From the NCBI RefSeq assembly GCF_900119315.1, contig NZ_LT827010.1, forward strand, positions 7,992,001 to 8,056,000: a stretch of 64,000 bases of DNA, read 5' to 3'. The notes below the pieces were generated by a model, which was not told the origin of the DNA, made no database searches, and saw only the letters and a list, made by a program, of their open reading frames with translations. The translations under genes were made by a program, and so were the position numbers. The stretch comes from Actinoplanes sp. SE50/110 (GTDB taxonomy: Bacteria > Actinomycetota > Actinomycetes > Mycobacteriales > Micromonosporaceae). Shown one piece after another: positions 56,501-64,000 of the stretch; position 1 is the stretch's first letter; the number at the start of each line of letters is the position of its first letter.

Positions 56501-56890
56501 GAGGAAGTAGTTGACCAGCGGAATCAGGGTCAGCGCGATCGGCTGGACGATCGGGTAGGGCGCGGCGAGCACCTCGGTGCCGAGCCACAGCACCAGCGTG
56601 TTGATGGTGAAGGCGACCGCGGTGACGATCAGGAACCGGGAGCCGGCGATCGCGTGGCCCGTCGTCGAGCGGAAGACCCACCAGCGCTGCAGCGCGTAGG
56701 ACACCGCGATGCTGGCCACGAACCCGGTCGTGGAGGCGACCACCGGGCGCAGGTGCAGCAGGTGGACGCCGCACAGACCGATGCCGAAGTGGGTGAGGGC
56801 ACTGGCGCCGCCGCTGAGTCCGTAGCGGACCACGCGGGCCAGGCGCGGACCGGGCAGCAGCGCCCGGACCGGCTCACCGCCGCTCCGCAC
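56471..56890 (-). CDS. GtrA-family membrane protein
   Basis: A 139-residue protein with four membrane segments: VVRYGLSGGASALTHFGIGL, VVASTTGFVASIAVSYALQR, FLIVTAVAFTINTLVLWLG and PIALTLIPLVNYFLNSRWTF. The NSRWTF ending is the family signature. GtrA proteins are thought to flip lipid-linked sugars made by a GtrB partner. GTG at 56890 has a GGTGGAG site and overlaps the GtrB-like gene by 17 bp. Confidence 0.85.
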   Translation of the reverse strand: MRSGGEPVRALLPGPRLARVVRYGLSGGASALTHFGIGLCGVHLLHLRPVVASTTGFVASIAVSYALQRWWVFRSTTGHAIAGSRFLIVTAVAFTINTLVLWLGTEVLAAPYPIVQPIALTLIPLVNYFLNSRWTFAHR

Positions 56891-57920
56891 GCTCCACCCA
56901 CTGCTCCGGGACATCGAGCGACCGTAGTCCCCCGCCGGCCCGCTCGGCCACCGGGACATCGAGCGGGCCGAGGCGGCCGCCGGAATGCTCGGCCATCCGG
57001 CGCGGACCGGCCAGGTCCCGGAGCAGGTAGCGGGGCCGGCCCCGGACCTCCTCGTGGATCCGGGCCAGGTATTCGCCGATCACCCCCAGGCCGAGCAGCA
57101 CGAACGTCCCGGTGACCAGCAGCAGCAGGATCACCGTGGGGAATCCGGCCACCGAGTGCCCCTGCATCCAGCGGACCAGGGTCTGCACCCCGAGCACCGC
57201 GGAGAACGCCGCGAAGGCCAGCCCGACCAGGGTGACCAGGTGCAGCGGGGCGGAGGTGAACGAGGTGAGCCCGTTGACCGCGAGCCGGAACAGGGAGCGG
57301 GCGGTCCACCGGGACGCGCCGCCCTCCCGATGGTCGATGTCCACCTCCACGGTTTCCCGGGTGAAGCCGATCCAGCTGCTGGTGCCGCGGAAGAACGACG
57401 AGTGCTCGGGCATCTGCAGCAGCGCGTCCAGCGCCGGCCGGGCGAGCAGCCGGAAGTCGGTGGCGTTCACCAGGTCGACCTTGGTCATCCGGGTGAACGC
57501 GTGGTTGAACACCCGGGCGCCCAGCCGGCTGCTCAGCGACTGGCCGGTCCGGTTGCGTTTGACCGCCTCGACCACCTGGGCGCCGGCCCGCCAGCGGCGG
57601 ATCATGTCCGGGATGGCGGCCGGCGGGTGCTGCAGGTCGGCGTCGATCACGATGACCGCGTCACCGTCGGCGTGTTCCAGGCCGGCCAGCAGCGCGGCCT
57701 CCTTGCCGAAGTTGCGGGACAGCCGCAGCCCGCGCACCCGCGGGTCGTGCGCGGCGTGCCCGGCGATCCGGCGCCACGAGTCGTCGGCCGAGCCGTCGTC
57801 GACGAGCACCAGTTCGTAGTCGTGGCCGGCGAGCACCTCGCGCATCCGGTCGACGAACCGGTCGACCCCGGCGCCCTCGTTGTAGACCGGCGCGACCACG
57901 GAGACGCGGCCGGGGGTCAT
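56874..57920 (-). CDS. GT2 glycosyltransferase, GtrB/DPM1-like
   Basis: A 348-residue polyprenyl-phosphate sugar transferase. GT2 motifs: VVAPVYNEGAGVDRFVDRMR, VLVDDGSADDSWRRI and VIVIDADLQHPPAAIPDMIR, then KVDLVNATDFRLLARPALDA. Two C-terminal membrane segments (near 235 and 268) are typical of GtrB. A C-terminal tail has a duplicated LDVP element. It probably loads undecaprenyl phosphate with a sugar for GtrA to flip. Confidence 0.9.
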   Translation of the reverse strand: MTPGRVSVVAPVYNEGAGVDRFVDRMREVLAGHDYELVLVDDGSADDSWRRIAGHAAHDPRVRGLRLSRNFGKEAALLAGLEHADGDAVIVIDADLQHPPAAIPDMIRRWRAGAQVVEAVKRNRTGQSLSSRLGARVFNHAFTRMTKVDLVNATDFRLLARPALDALLQMPEHSSFFRGTSSWIGFTRETVEVDIDHREGGASRWTARSLFRLAVNGLTSFTSAPLHLVTLVGLAFAAFSAVLGVQTLVRWMQGHSVAGFPTVILLLLVTGTFVLLGLGVIGEYLARIHEEVRGRPRYLLRDLAGPRRMAEHSGGRLGPLDVPVAERAGGGLRSLDVPEQWVERAERR

Positions 57921-59575
57921 GCCGGCGCCCCGGTGCAGAAGCGCCGCCCGGCCAGCTCGCGGGTCGCCTCGTCGACGGCCTGGTCGAAGCGGCGCAGCTC
58001 GGGCGGGTATCCGGTCCGGCGGCCCGGTGGCAGGCTGTCCCGGAACTGCCGGCGCAGCTCGCACCGACGGGCGTCGCCGGCCGCCGAGCGGTCGAAGTCG
58101 ACGATCTCCTGGGCCACCCGGTCGTGCACGAACGCCGGCTTCTCCGACGCGGTGCCGGCCCGGTAGTCGCGGTTGGCCGAGGCGCCGGCCGCCGCGACGA
58201 CGGCCAGCAGCAGCACTGCGGCGAGCCGGGCCCGGTGCTGCCGCAGGGTGGCGATCGGGGCCACGGTCAGCAGGGCGCCGCCGGCCCCGGCCAGCGCGCT
58301 GTCCCGCCAGCCCAGCCCCCACCAGCCGGCCGCGGCGAGGTGCTGCATCTGCTCGTTGAGGGCGCCCATGGCGGCGGCCGGGACCAGCACGGCCAGCGCG
58401 GTCGCGGCCAGCGCGAGCACCTGCCGGCGGTCGGCGGCCGGGTGGCCGGGCAGCTCCCGCCGCAGCTTCCACACCAGCGGGAGCATCGCGAGCAGGGCGA
58501 GCAGCAGGGCCGGGCCGAGGGTGTGACCGTACGGTCCCTCGCTCGCCCGCTGCCACATCAGCGGCGGGATCCACGCGGTGAGCCGGTTGGGCAGCGCGCC
58601 CGGGGCGCCGGGCAGCGCCACATCGGAGCCGGAGTAGCAGCGCCCGGCCGCGCACCGGGCCGCGATGATCAGCCGGACCGGGACGGCGACCGGCAGGAAC
58701 CCGGCCCAGAGCAGCCCGGTGAACCGGGCGCCGGCCCCGGTCAGGGTGTCCCGCCAGGACCGGCCCAGGATCAGCCGGGCGCGGATCGGGACGACCACGG
58801 TGGCCAGTGGCAGGGCCAGCCAGGCCATCTCGTTGAAGGCCGCCAGGGTGAGGCCGAGCGTCAGGGCGAGCACGATCGGGCGTACGCCCAGTCCGGTGTT
58901 GTTCGTGAGGTGCGCCGCCGCGGCGGCGACCAGGAGCACCAGCGCCGCGGTGAGGAAGTAGAGCCCGCCGAACAGGATCGTGGTGCTGGTCCGGCCGGCG
59001 GCCACGAAACCGCCGGCGGCCGCGAACGGCAGCACCGCGACGGGCAGCGACGGCGGGCCGGCGAACGCCCGGCCCCGGGTGGTCACGCACTCGGTCAGCA
59101 CCACCGCGGCCAGGGTGAGCAGGATCGCGCTGAGGAAGGAGACTAGGCGCAGCGAGATGTTGGCGGGCAGGCCGAACACGTCGGTGAGCGCGAAGGTGAG
59201 GGTGTCCAGCAGCCATTCGGCGATCCGGCCGAGCGGGCGGAAGTTGCCCAGGTTCAGGTATTGCGGGACCGAGGTGACCGCCGCGCCGACGAGTTCCCAC
59301 GGGCGGGTCAGGTAGCGTGCCCCGTTGGCGTAGACGTTGAACCGGTGGTCGGCACTGGGTTGCGCGGCGACCAGCGGGGACAGCACGATCAGCGGGACCA
59401 GTGCCGAGCGCAGCAGCACGCCGCGCCACAGCGGGCGCGGATCGACCGTCGGCTGCCCGGACCGCCGCTGCGGGCCGGTGTCCGGATCGGCGGGGGCACT
59501 CAGCGTCTGGGCAGTCACAGCAAACGCAACGAGGGCCGCCGGAACGAGGTTGCGACGTGGACGACCACCCGACAC
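57917..59575 (-). CDS. Polytopic membrane protein, possible GtrC-type glycosyltransferase
   Basis: A 552-residue protein with about eleven to thirteen membrane segments. After the second comes the conserved-looking loop RPWELVGAAVTSVPQYLNLG. A C-terminal soluble domain with Cys residues begins near 475. It overlaps the GtrB-like gene as ATGA. Large membrane proteins next to GtrA/GtrB are often the final transferases moving the flipped sugar to its acceptor (family knowledge); that role here is inferred. No sequence family is certain. Confidence 0.7.
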   Translation of the reverse strand: MSGGRPRRNLVPAALVAFAVTAQTLSAPADPDTGPQRRSGQPTVDPRPLWRGVLLRSALVPLIVLSPLVAAQPSADHRFNVYANGARYLTRPWELVGAAVTSVPQYLNLGNFRPLGRIAEWLLDTLTFALTDVFGLPANISLRLVSFLSAILLTLAAVVLTECVTTRGRAFAGPPSLPVAVLPFAAAGGFVAAGRTSTTILFGGLYFLTAALVLLVAAAAAHLTNNTGLGVRPIVLALTLGLTLAAFNEMAWLALPLATVVVPIRARLILGRSWRDTLTGAGARFTGLLWAGFLPVAVPVRLIIAARCAAGRCYSGSDVALPGAPGALPNRLTAWIPPLMWQRASEGPYGHTLGPALLLALLAMLPLVWKLRRELPGHPAADRRQVLALAATALAVLVPAAAMGALNEQMQHLAAAGWWGLGWRDSALAGAGGALLTVAPIATLRQHRARLAAVLLLAVVAAAGASANRDYRAGTASEKPAFVHDRVAQEIVDFDRSAAGDARRCELRRQFRDSLPPGRRTGYPPELRRFDQAVDEATRELAGRRFCTGAPA

Positions 59576-59604
59576 CCCGCGCCGGGGCGGAGCGTTAGAG
59601 GGCG

Positions 59605-61569
59605 ATGAGCCTCTCGCCGAACTTCCGGTCCGACGTCGAGGGCCTTCGCGCGGTCGCGGTGCTGCTGGTCGTGCTGGGCCACGCCGGGGTGCCGTTCGCC
59701 GCCGGCGGCTACGTGGGCGTGGACGTCTTCTTCGTGATCTCCGGCTTCCTGATCACCTCGCTGCTGCTGCGGGAGCGGGCGGCCGGGCGGATGTCGATCC
59801 GCCGCTTCTACGCCCGGCGTGCCCTGCGGTTGCTGCCGGCCGCCGCGCTGGTGCTGGTCAGCACGCTGCTCGCGGCCCGGCTGTGGCTGCCGCCGATCCG
59901 GATGGGCGACCTGGCCAGGGACGCGCTGTCGGCCGCCGGGTACGTCGCCAATCTGCGGTTCGCGCTGACCGGCACGGACTACCTCAACGCCGACGCACCG
60001 CCGTCGCCGTTCCAGCACTTCTGGTCGCTGGCCGTGGAGGAGCAGTTCTACCTGATCTGGCCGCTGCTGCTGATGCTGCCGCGGCGCCGGCCGGTGCTGA
60101 TCGGGCTGGTGCTCGCCTCGTTCACCGCCGGGGTGTGGGAAACCACCCGGTCGGCGCCGTGGGCCTATTTCGGCCCGCACACCCGGGCCTGGGAACTGGG
60201 CGCCGGGGCGCTGGTGGCCCTGTTCGCGCCGAAGGTCCGCAACGGGTGGCTGGGCGGTGCCGGGCTGGCCGCGATCCTCGGGGCGGCGCTGTGGTGCGAC
60301 GACGCCACCGCGTACCCCGGCTTCTACGCCCTGCTCCCGGTGGCCGGCACGACCGCCGTGCTGATCGGCGGCCTGCCCCTGCTGGAGGCCCGGCCCCTGC
60401 AGGCGGTCGGCCGGCTCTCCTACGGCTGGTACCTGTGGCACTGGCCGCTGCTGCTGATCGGGCCGGCCGCGCTCGGCCGGGATCCGTCACTGCCGCTGTC
60501 GCTGCTGCTCGCCGCGGCCGGGCTCGGCCTGGCCTGGGTGACCTACCACCTGGTGGAGAACCCGGTGCGGCACCACCCGTGGCTGCGCGTGCGGACCGCC
60601 CCGGCGCTCGGGCTGGGCGCCGCCCTGTCCGCCCTGGTCGCCGCCACCGCGGTCACCATCGCGCTGCTGCCGCACCCGGTGCCGGCCGGGGCGGCGATCC
60701 GTGACCTGCGGGCCGCCACGGCGCATGCCACCGACCCGTACGCGGTGGTCACCCGGGCGGTCCGGGCCTCCCGCGGCCTGCGCGAGCTGCCCGCCAACCT
60801 GACCCCCACGCTGGCCCGGGTCAACCAGGACAAGGCCCGCGTGTGGGCGGACGGCTGCCACGTCGAGGCGCCGGTCCTGGTGGCGCCGGCCGGCTGCGAA
60901 TACGGCGACCCGGGGTCGACGACCACCGTCGTGCTCTACGGCGACTCGCACGCCGCGCAGTGGTTCCCGGCGATGGACCGGCTGGCCGAGCAGCACCACT
61001 GGCGGCTGGTGTCGATCAGCAAGTCGTCGTGCTCGGCCGCGGACCTGCCGCTCTGGCACGACGGGCTGAAACGTGAGTACACCGAGTGCGCCGCGTTCCA
61101 CACCTCGGCCGAGGCCCGGATCCGGGCGTTGAGACCGGCGCTCGTGGTGATCGGGTCGAGCTTCAACTACCGGCCGGTCGACACCCGCACCGACGAGGCG
61201 GCGCAGTGGCGGGCCGGCTGGCAGCGGACCTTCGCCGCACTGGGGGCGGCGAAGGTCGCGCTGATCGAGGACACCCCGTACCTGGGTGGTGAGCGGGTCC
61301 CGGTCTGCGTGGCCCGCCAGGCGCGCCTGAAGCGGATCAACCGGTGCGGCAAGCCCGCCACGTCGGCCCTGCGCGGGCCGGCGCAACGCTCGGTGTTGCC
61401 CGGCCTGACCGGGGTCACCGTGGTCGACCCGGATCCGTGGCTGTGCACCGACTTCTGCCCGCCGGTGATCGGCAACGTGCTCGCCTACCGCGACTCCAAC
61501 CACCTGACCACGACCTTCGCCCAGACGGTGGCGCCGCTGCTGGACGCGGCGCTACCGCGTGTTCAGTAG
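59605..61569 (+). CDS. OafA-type O-acyltransferase with SGNH domain
   Basis: A 654-residue fusion. The first ~370 residues are an acyltransferase-3 domain with ten membrane segments: FRSDVEGLRAVAVLLVVLGH, GGYVGVDVFFVISGFLITSL and FQHFWSLAVEEQFYLIWPLL. The C-terminal periplasmic SGNH domain has the Ser motif VLYGDSHAAQW and a C-terminal DSNHLTTTFA His. Such fusions O-acetylate surface polysaccharides. ATG at 59605; it is divergent from the membrane-protein gene, 29 bp apart. Confidence 0.92.
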   Translation: MSLSPNFRSDVEGLRAVAVLLVVLGHAGVPFAAGGYVGVDVFFVISGFLITSLLLRERAAGRMSIRRFYARRALRLLPAAALVLVSTLLAARLWLPPIRMGDLARDALSAAGYVANLRFALTGTDYLNADAPPSPFQHFWSLAVEEQFYLIWPLLLMLPRRRPVLIGLVLASFTAGVWETTRSAPWAYFGPHTRAWELGAGALVALFAPKVRNGWLGGAGLAAILGAALWCDDATAYPGFYALLPVAGTTAVLIGGLPLLEARPLQAVGRLSYGWYLWHWPLLLIGPAALGRDPSLPLSLLLAAAGLGLAWVTYHLVENPVRHHPWLRVRTAPALGLGAALSALVAATAVTIALLPHPVPAGAAIRDLRAATAHATDPYAVVTRAVRASRGLRELPANLTPTLARVNQDKARVWADGCHVEAPVLVAPAGCEYGDPGSTTTVVLYGDSHAAQWFPAMDRLAEQHHWRLVSISKSSCSAADLPLWHDGLKREYTECAAFHTSAEARIRALRPALVVIGSSFNYRPVDTRTDEAAQWRAGWQRTFAALGAAKVALIEDTPYLGGERVPVCVARQARLKRINRCGKPATSALRGPAQRSVLPGLTGVTVVDPDPWLCTDFCPPVIGNVLAYRDSNHLTTTFAQTVAPLLDAALPRVQ

Positions 61570-62217
61570 GTCGGCCAGGGCCGGCGGGTGCAGCCGGTCC
61601 ACCACCACGGTCCGCTCGGTGTTGTGGTCCCGGCAGAGCTGGGCAAGCCGCTCGGCGAGCAGGTCGTCCCAGGCCCGGTCGGGCCGGTGCCGCTCCCAGG
61701 TGGCCCGGTCCGGCAGGTACTCCATCAGCACCCCGAGCTTGCGCAGCAGGGCGAACGCCGGATCGTCGGTGAGCACCACCGGCCGGTGGTCCGGCGTCAC
61801 CAGCAGCCGCTGGTTGACCGTCACCAGGAAGTCCCGCAGGGCGTCGTGGTCCAGCCCGATCGCCACGTACAGGTGGGCCGGACGGCGCGGGGCGACCGGC
61901 GGCCGGCCGGCCTGCCCGGGCACGACCGCCGAGCCGGCCGGGGCCGGGCGCAGCCGCCGGGCCAGTCCGCGGACCAGCCGCGGTGAGGTGTGCCAGGGGT
62001 CGCGGGCGAACGACACCAGGGCCCGGCCCAGCCGGTACGAGCCGCTGTCGGCCAGCTTCCGGCTCTTCTCGCGCTCCCGGTCACGCTGCTCGACGAGCCG
62101 GTCGCAGCGGGCCCGCCAGGAGTCGCGCTCCAACTCGACCGACCGCATCCGCCCGGTCAGCGCGGCGATCTCCCAGTGCAGTCTCTCCAGCTCCGGCTTG
62201 GTGGACAGATCGGACAT
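61552..62217 (-). CDS. Coiled-coil protein of the glycan cluster
   Basis: A 221-residue protein. Residues 5-60 form a predicted coiled coil (ELERLHWEIAALTGRMRSVE, then RDREREKSRKLADSGSYRLG). A globular part follows (AHLYVAIGLDHDALRDFLVT, HRPVVLTDDPAFALLRKLGV, EYLPDRATWERH). SxSYRLG segments of this kind sit next to glycosyltransferase domains in other surface-glycan proteins. ATG at 62217 has GGAGCG upstream. Its end overlaps the acyltransferase gene by 18 bp, tail to tail. Function unknown. Confidence 0.7.
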   Translation of the reverse strand: MSDLSTKPELERLHWEIAALTGRMRSVELERDSWRARCDRLVEQRDREREKSRKLADSGSYRLGRALVSFARDPWHTSPRLVRGLARRLRPAPAGSAVVPGQAGRPPVAPRRPAHLYVAIGLDHDALRDFLVTVNQRLLVTPDHRPVVLTDDPAFALLRKLGVLMEYLPDRATWERHRPDRAWDDLLAERLAQLCRDHNTERTVVVDRLHPPALADLLNTR

Positions 62218-62219
62218 GT

Positions 62220-64000
62220 TCACGCTCCGCTTCGTACGTTCTCGGCTCTTCGTACGGTTTCGGCGGCGAGTTCCGCCAGCCAGCGTGCCGCGGCCCCGGC
62301 TCCGTTGTCGAAGCCCACCTCCCCGCACCGGCGCACCAGCTGTTCGCGCACCTCGGGCCGGACCGCCTCGGCCAGCACCCGGTCCAGCTCGTCGCTGTCC
62401 GGGTCCTCCACCCACAGCGCCGCCCCGGAGGAGGCGGCGAACCGGGCCCGGGCCACCTGGTCGTCCAGGGACGTCTCCCGGTTCGGCACGAACACCGCCG
62501 GCACGCCGAAAGCGAGCAGCTCATGGAAGGAGTTGTAACCGGACGCACTGACCACCAGGTCCAATCCGCGCAGATACCGGCTGATCGGGTACACCTTGAC
62601 CACCGTGGCCCCGGGCACCGGCGGCATCGGTTCGGTCGCGATCATCGACTCGGCGAGCAGCACCTGGAACCCGGCCTCGCGCAGCTGCCGGGCGATCCGG
62701 CCGACCGGCGAGGCGATGTCGTTGATGTTCCCGGCGCCCAGCTGCAGCAGCGCGGCCGGACGGCCCGGTTCCAGGCCCAGCGCGGCCCGGGCCTCGTCCG
62801 GCGCGGCCAGGTCCGCCCGGTCCAGCAGCATGATCGGGTCGACCGCGTGCACGCCGGCCCGGTCCGCCACGGTCGGGCCCCGATCGACCGCCGCGGCGAA
62901 CTCGCCGGGCTCCAGGATCCGGTCGAAGGCGGCGCCCCGGGCGATCCACTCGGCGCCGGTGCCGCGCCGCCACATCGGTCGGCGCACCCACACCCAGGTG
63001 ACGTCCGGGCGGGCCGCGGCGGCCGCCACGATGCCCTCGTGCGGGACGCTGTCGACCGCGACCACGGCCGGGCGGTGCAGGTCGACCAGGTGTTCCAGGC
63101 GGGCCTGCAGGAAACCGGCCCAGCGCTGCTTGGCCAGGCCCAGAACGGTCCGGGACGGCAGGTACTCGGTGAGGAAACCCTCGCGGTGGGCGACCGAGGC
63201 GCCGTACGACTGGGTGGCGATCACCGCCGGATGCTGCTCGGGCAGACGCCGGCCGATCGCCATCAGACGGGACAGGTGGCCGAGGCCCGCGCCGTTGTCG
63301 CTGAGCATCAGGACCGGGCGGGGGCGGGGGGTGGGCTCGCCGTGCCGGGCCGTGCCGGAAGCCCGGTGGGCGGCGGGGCGGGCGCCGGCGCCGCGGTCGG
63401 CGAGGCGGGCCAGGTGGGAGGCGACGCCGTAGCGGGTGTCGACGAACTCGCGGGCCTTGGCCGCGACCGCGCGGTAGGACGCCGGGTCGGCCCACAGGCG
63501 GCGGACGAGGGGCTCGACGCCGGCCGGGGTGGCATACAGGGCCGCGTCACCGAAGATCGGGCGGAAGTGCTCGCCGATGATGGCGGGAACGCCGGCGGCC
63601 ATCGCCTCCAGGATCGTGCGGCCGAACGCTTCCACCAGATCGGGGTGGTGGAAGTAGACGAAGAAATCGATGCTGCGCAGGAAGGCGAGAGGCTCCTCCT
63701 GGCCGAACGGGATGATCTCCCAGTTGGTGGGGCGGCGGCCGAGGATGCGGGTGGCGATCTCACCGCCACCGAGAACGCGTACCCTGATGTCCGGCTTGTC
63801 GGGGTAAGCCTGGAGCAGCTCGCCCGCGGTGGGGGGCCATTTGACCAGGTCGGCGCGCCCGTGCCGGCCGATCACCGGGATGTCCCGCTTCCGCGGGACA
63901 TCGTTGGGCCACTCGCCCACATCGATGATCTCATGCCAGTCCTGGTCCGACAAATCGGACAGGCCCTGCCGGATCTGCGGGCTGATCGGCATCCACTCGA
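62220..64000 (-). CDS. Two-module glycosyltransferase (GT4-like plus MurG/GT28-like), 5' end missing
   Basis: At least 593 codons; the frame is open at the right edge. The first part is the C-terminal half of a GT4 (GT-B fold) enzyme: LRSIDFFVYFHHPDLVEAFG followed by RTILEAMAAGVPAIIGEHFR. The second (from about residue 235) is a complete GT28/MurG-like unit: VLMLSDNGAGLGHLSRLMAI, LLQLGAGNINDIASPVGRIA, and YLRGLDLVVSASGYNSFHEL followed by LAFGVPAVFVPN. A bifunctional enzyme is likely. It lies directly upstream of the coiled-coil gene. Confidence 0.82.
   Translation of the reverse strand, partial: EWMPISPQIRQGLSDLSDQDWHEIIDVGEWPNDVPRKRDIPVIGRHGRADLVKWPPTAGELLQAYPDKPDIRVRVLGGGEIATRILGRRPTNWEIIPFGQEEPLAFLRSIDFFVYFHHPDLVEAFGRTILEAMAAGVPAIIGEHFRPIFGDAALYATPAGVEPLVRRLWADPASYRAVAAKAREFVDTRYGVASHLARLADRGAGARPAAHRASGTARHGEPTPRPRPVLMLSDNGAGLGHLSRLMAIGRRLPEQHPAVIATQSYGASVAHREGFLTEYLPSRTVLGLAKQRWAGFLQARLEHLVDLHRPAVVAVDSVPHEGIVAAAAARPDVTWVWVRRPMWRRGTGAEWIARGAAFDRILEPGEFAAAVDRGPTVADRAGVHAVDPIMLLDRADLAAPDEARAALGLEPGRPAALLQLGAGNINDIASPVGRIARQLREAGFQVLLAESMIATEPMPPVPGATVVKVYPISRYLRGLDLVVSASGYNSFHELLAFGVPAVFVPNRETSLDDQVARARFAASSGAALWVEDPDSDELDRVLAEAVRPEVREQLVRRCGEVGFDNGAGAAARWLAELAAETVRRAENVRSGA

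Overview
The window is very GC-rich with dense overlapping genes, frequent GTG/TTG starts and actinobacterial gene orders. It is best read as the chromosome of a filamentous actinomycete, probably Micromonosporaceae and perhaps Actinoplanes-like. That placement is an inference from gene order and protein style, not from a database search. I found no rRNA, tRNA, CRISPR array or complete prophage or IS element.

Layout. 1-4.8 kb: a secreted-protein fragment, then a minus-strand operon (possible small ORF, MerR regulator, histidine kinase, LuxR-type response regulator, ABC ATPase and permease). 5.0-9.6 kb: an XRE/MmyB-like regulator and an ABC ATPase-YhgE-TetR operon with a clear TetR-type operator. 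9.7-13.6 kb: an LLM-type oxidoreductase, a winged-helix regulator, a PadR regulator and a DUF4081/GNAT acetyltransferase. 13.6-29.5 kb: a conserved core, all on the minus strand (ispG, rseP, dxr; then a DivIVA-like gene, rlmN, cdsA, frr, pyrH, tsf, rpsB). It is interrupted by Uma2, YihY, FAD oxidoreductase, MBL-Rieske and DUF2631 genes. 29.8-32.9 kb, plus strand: yraN, comM/yifB, dprA. 33.0-35.7 kb: an accessory patch with an excisionase-like gene, two neighbouring genes that share a CGxPxPC cysteine motif, two hexanucleotide microsatellites and a GntR regulator. 35.9-38.9 kb: xerC, a PLP enzyme and an M23-like protein. 39-47.4 kb: the canonical minus-strand block (DUF2469, rnhB, NUDIX, two lepB, rplS, trmD, rimM, khpA, rpsP, DUF402, proS). 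47.5-53.0 kb: an ECF sigma factor overlapping a membrane-anchored beta-propeller gene, an amidohydrolase, Uma2, ffh and a small membrane protein. 53.2-64 kb: a cell-surface glycan region (Stealth phosphotransferase, UDP-sugar dehydrogenase, GtrA/GtrB-like pair, polytopic membrane protein, OafA-SGNH acyltransferase, coiled-coil protein and a two-module glycosyltransferase running off the edge).

The least explained parts are three. First, the CGxPxPC gene pair between dprA and xerC. Second, repeated short tandem duplications, two of which copy the 3' end and stop codon of a gene (22 bp at the DivIVA-like gene, 50 bp at gtrA). Third, a small open frame with a perfect Shine-Dalgarno followed by ATA, upstream of the MerR gene.
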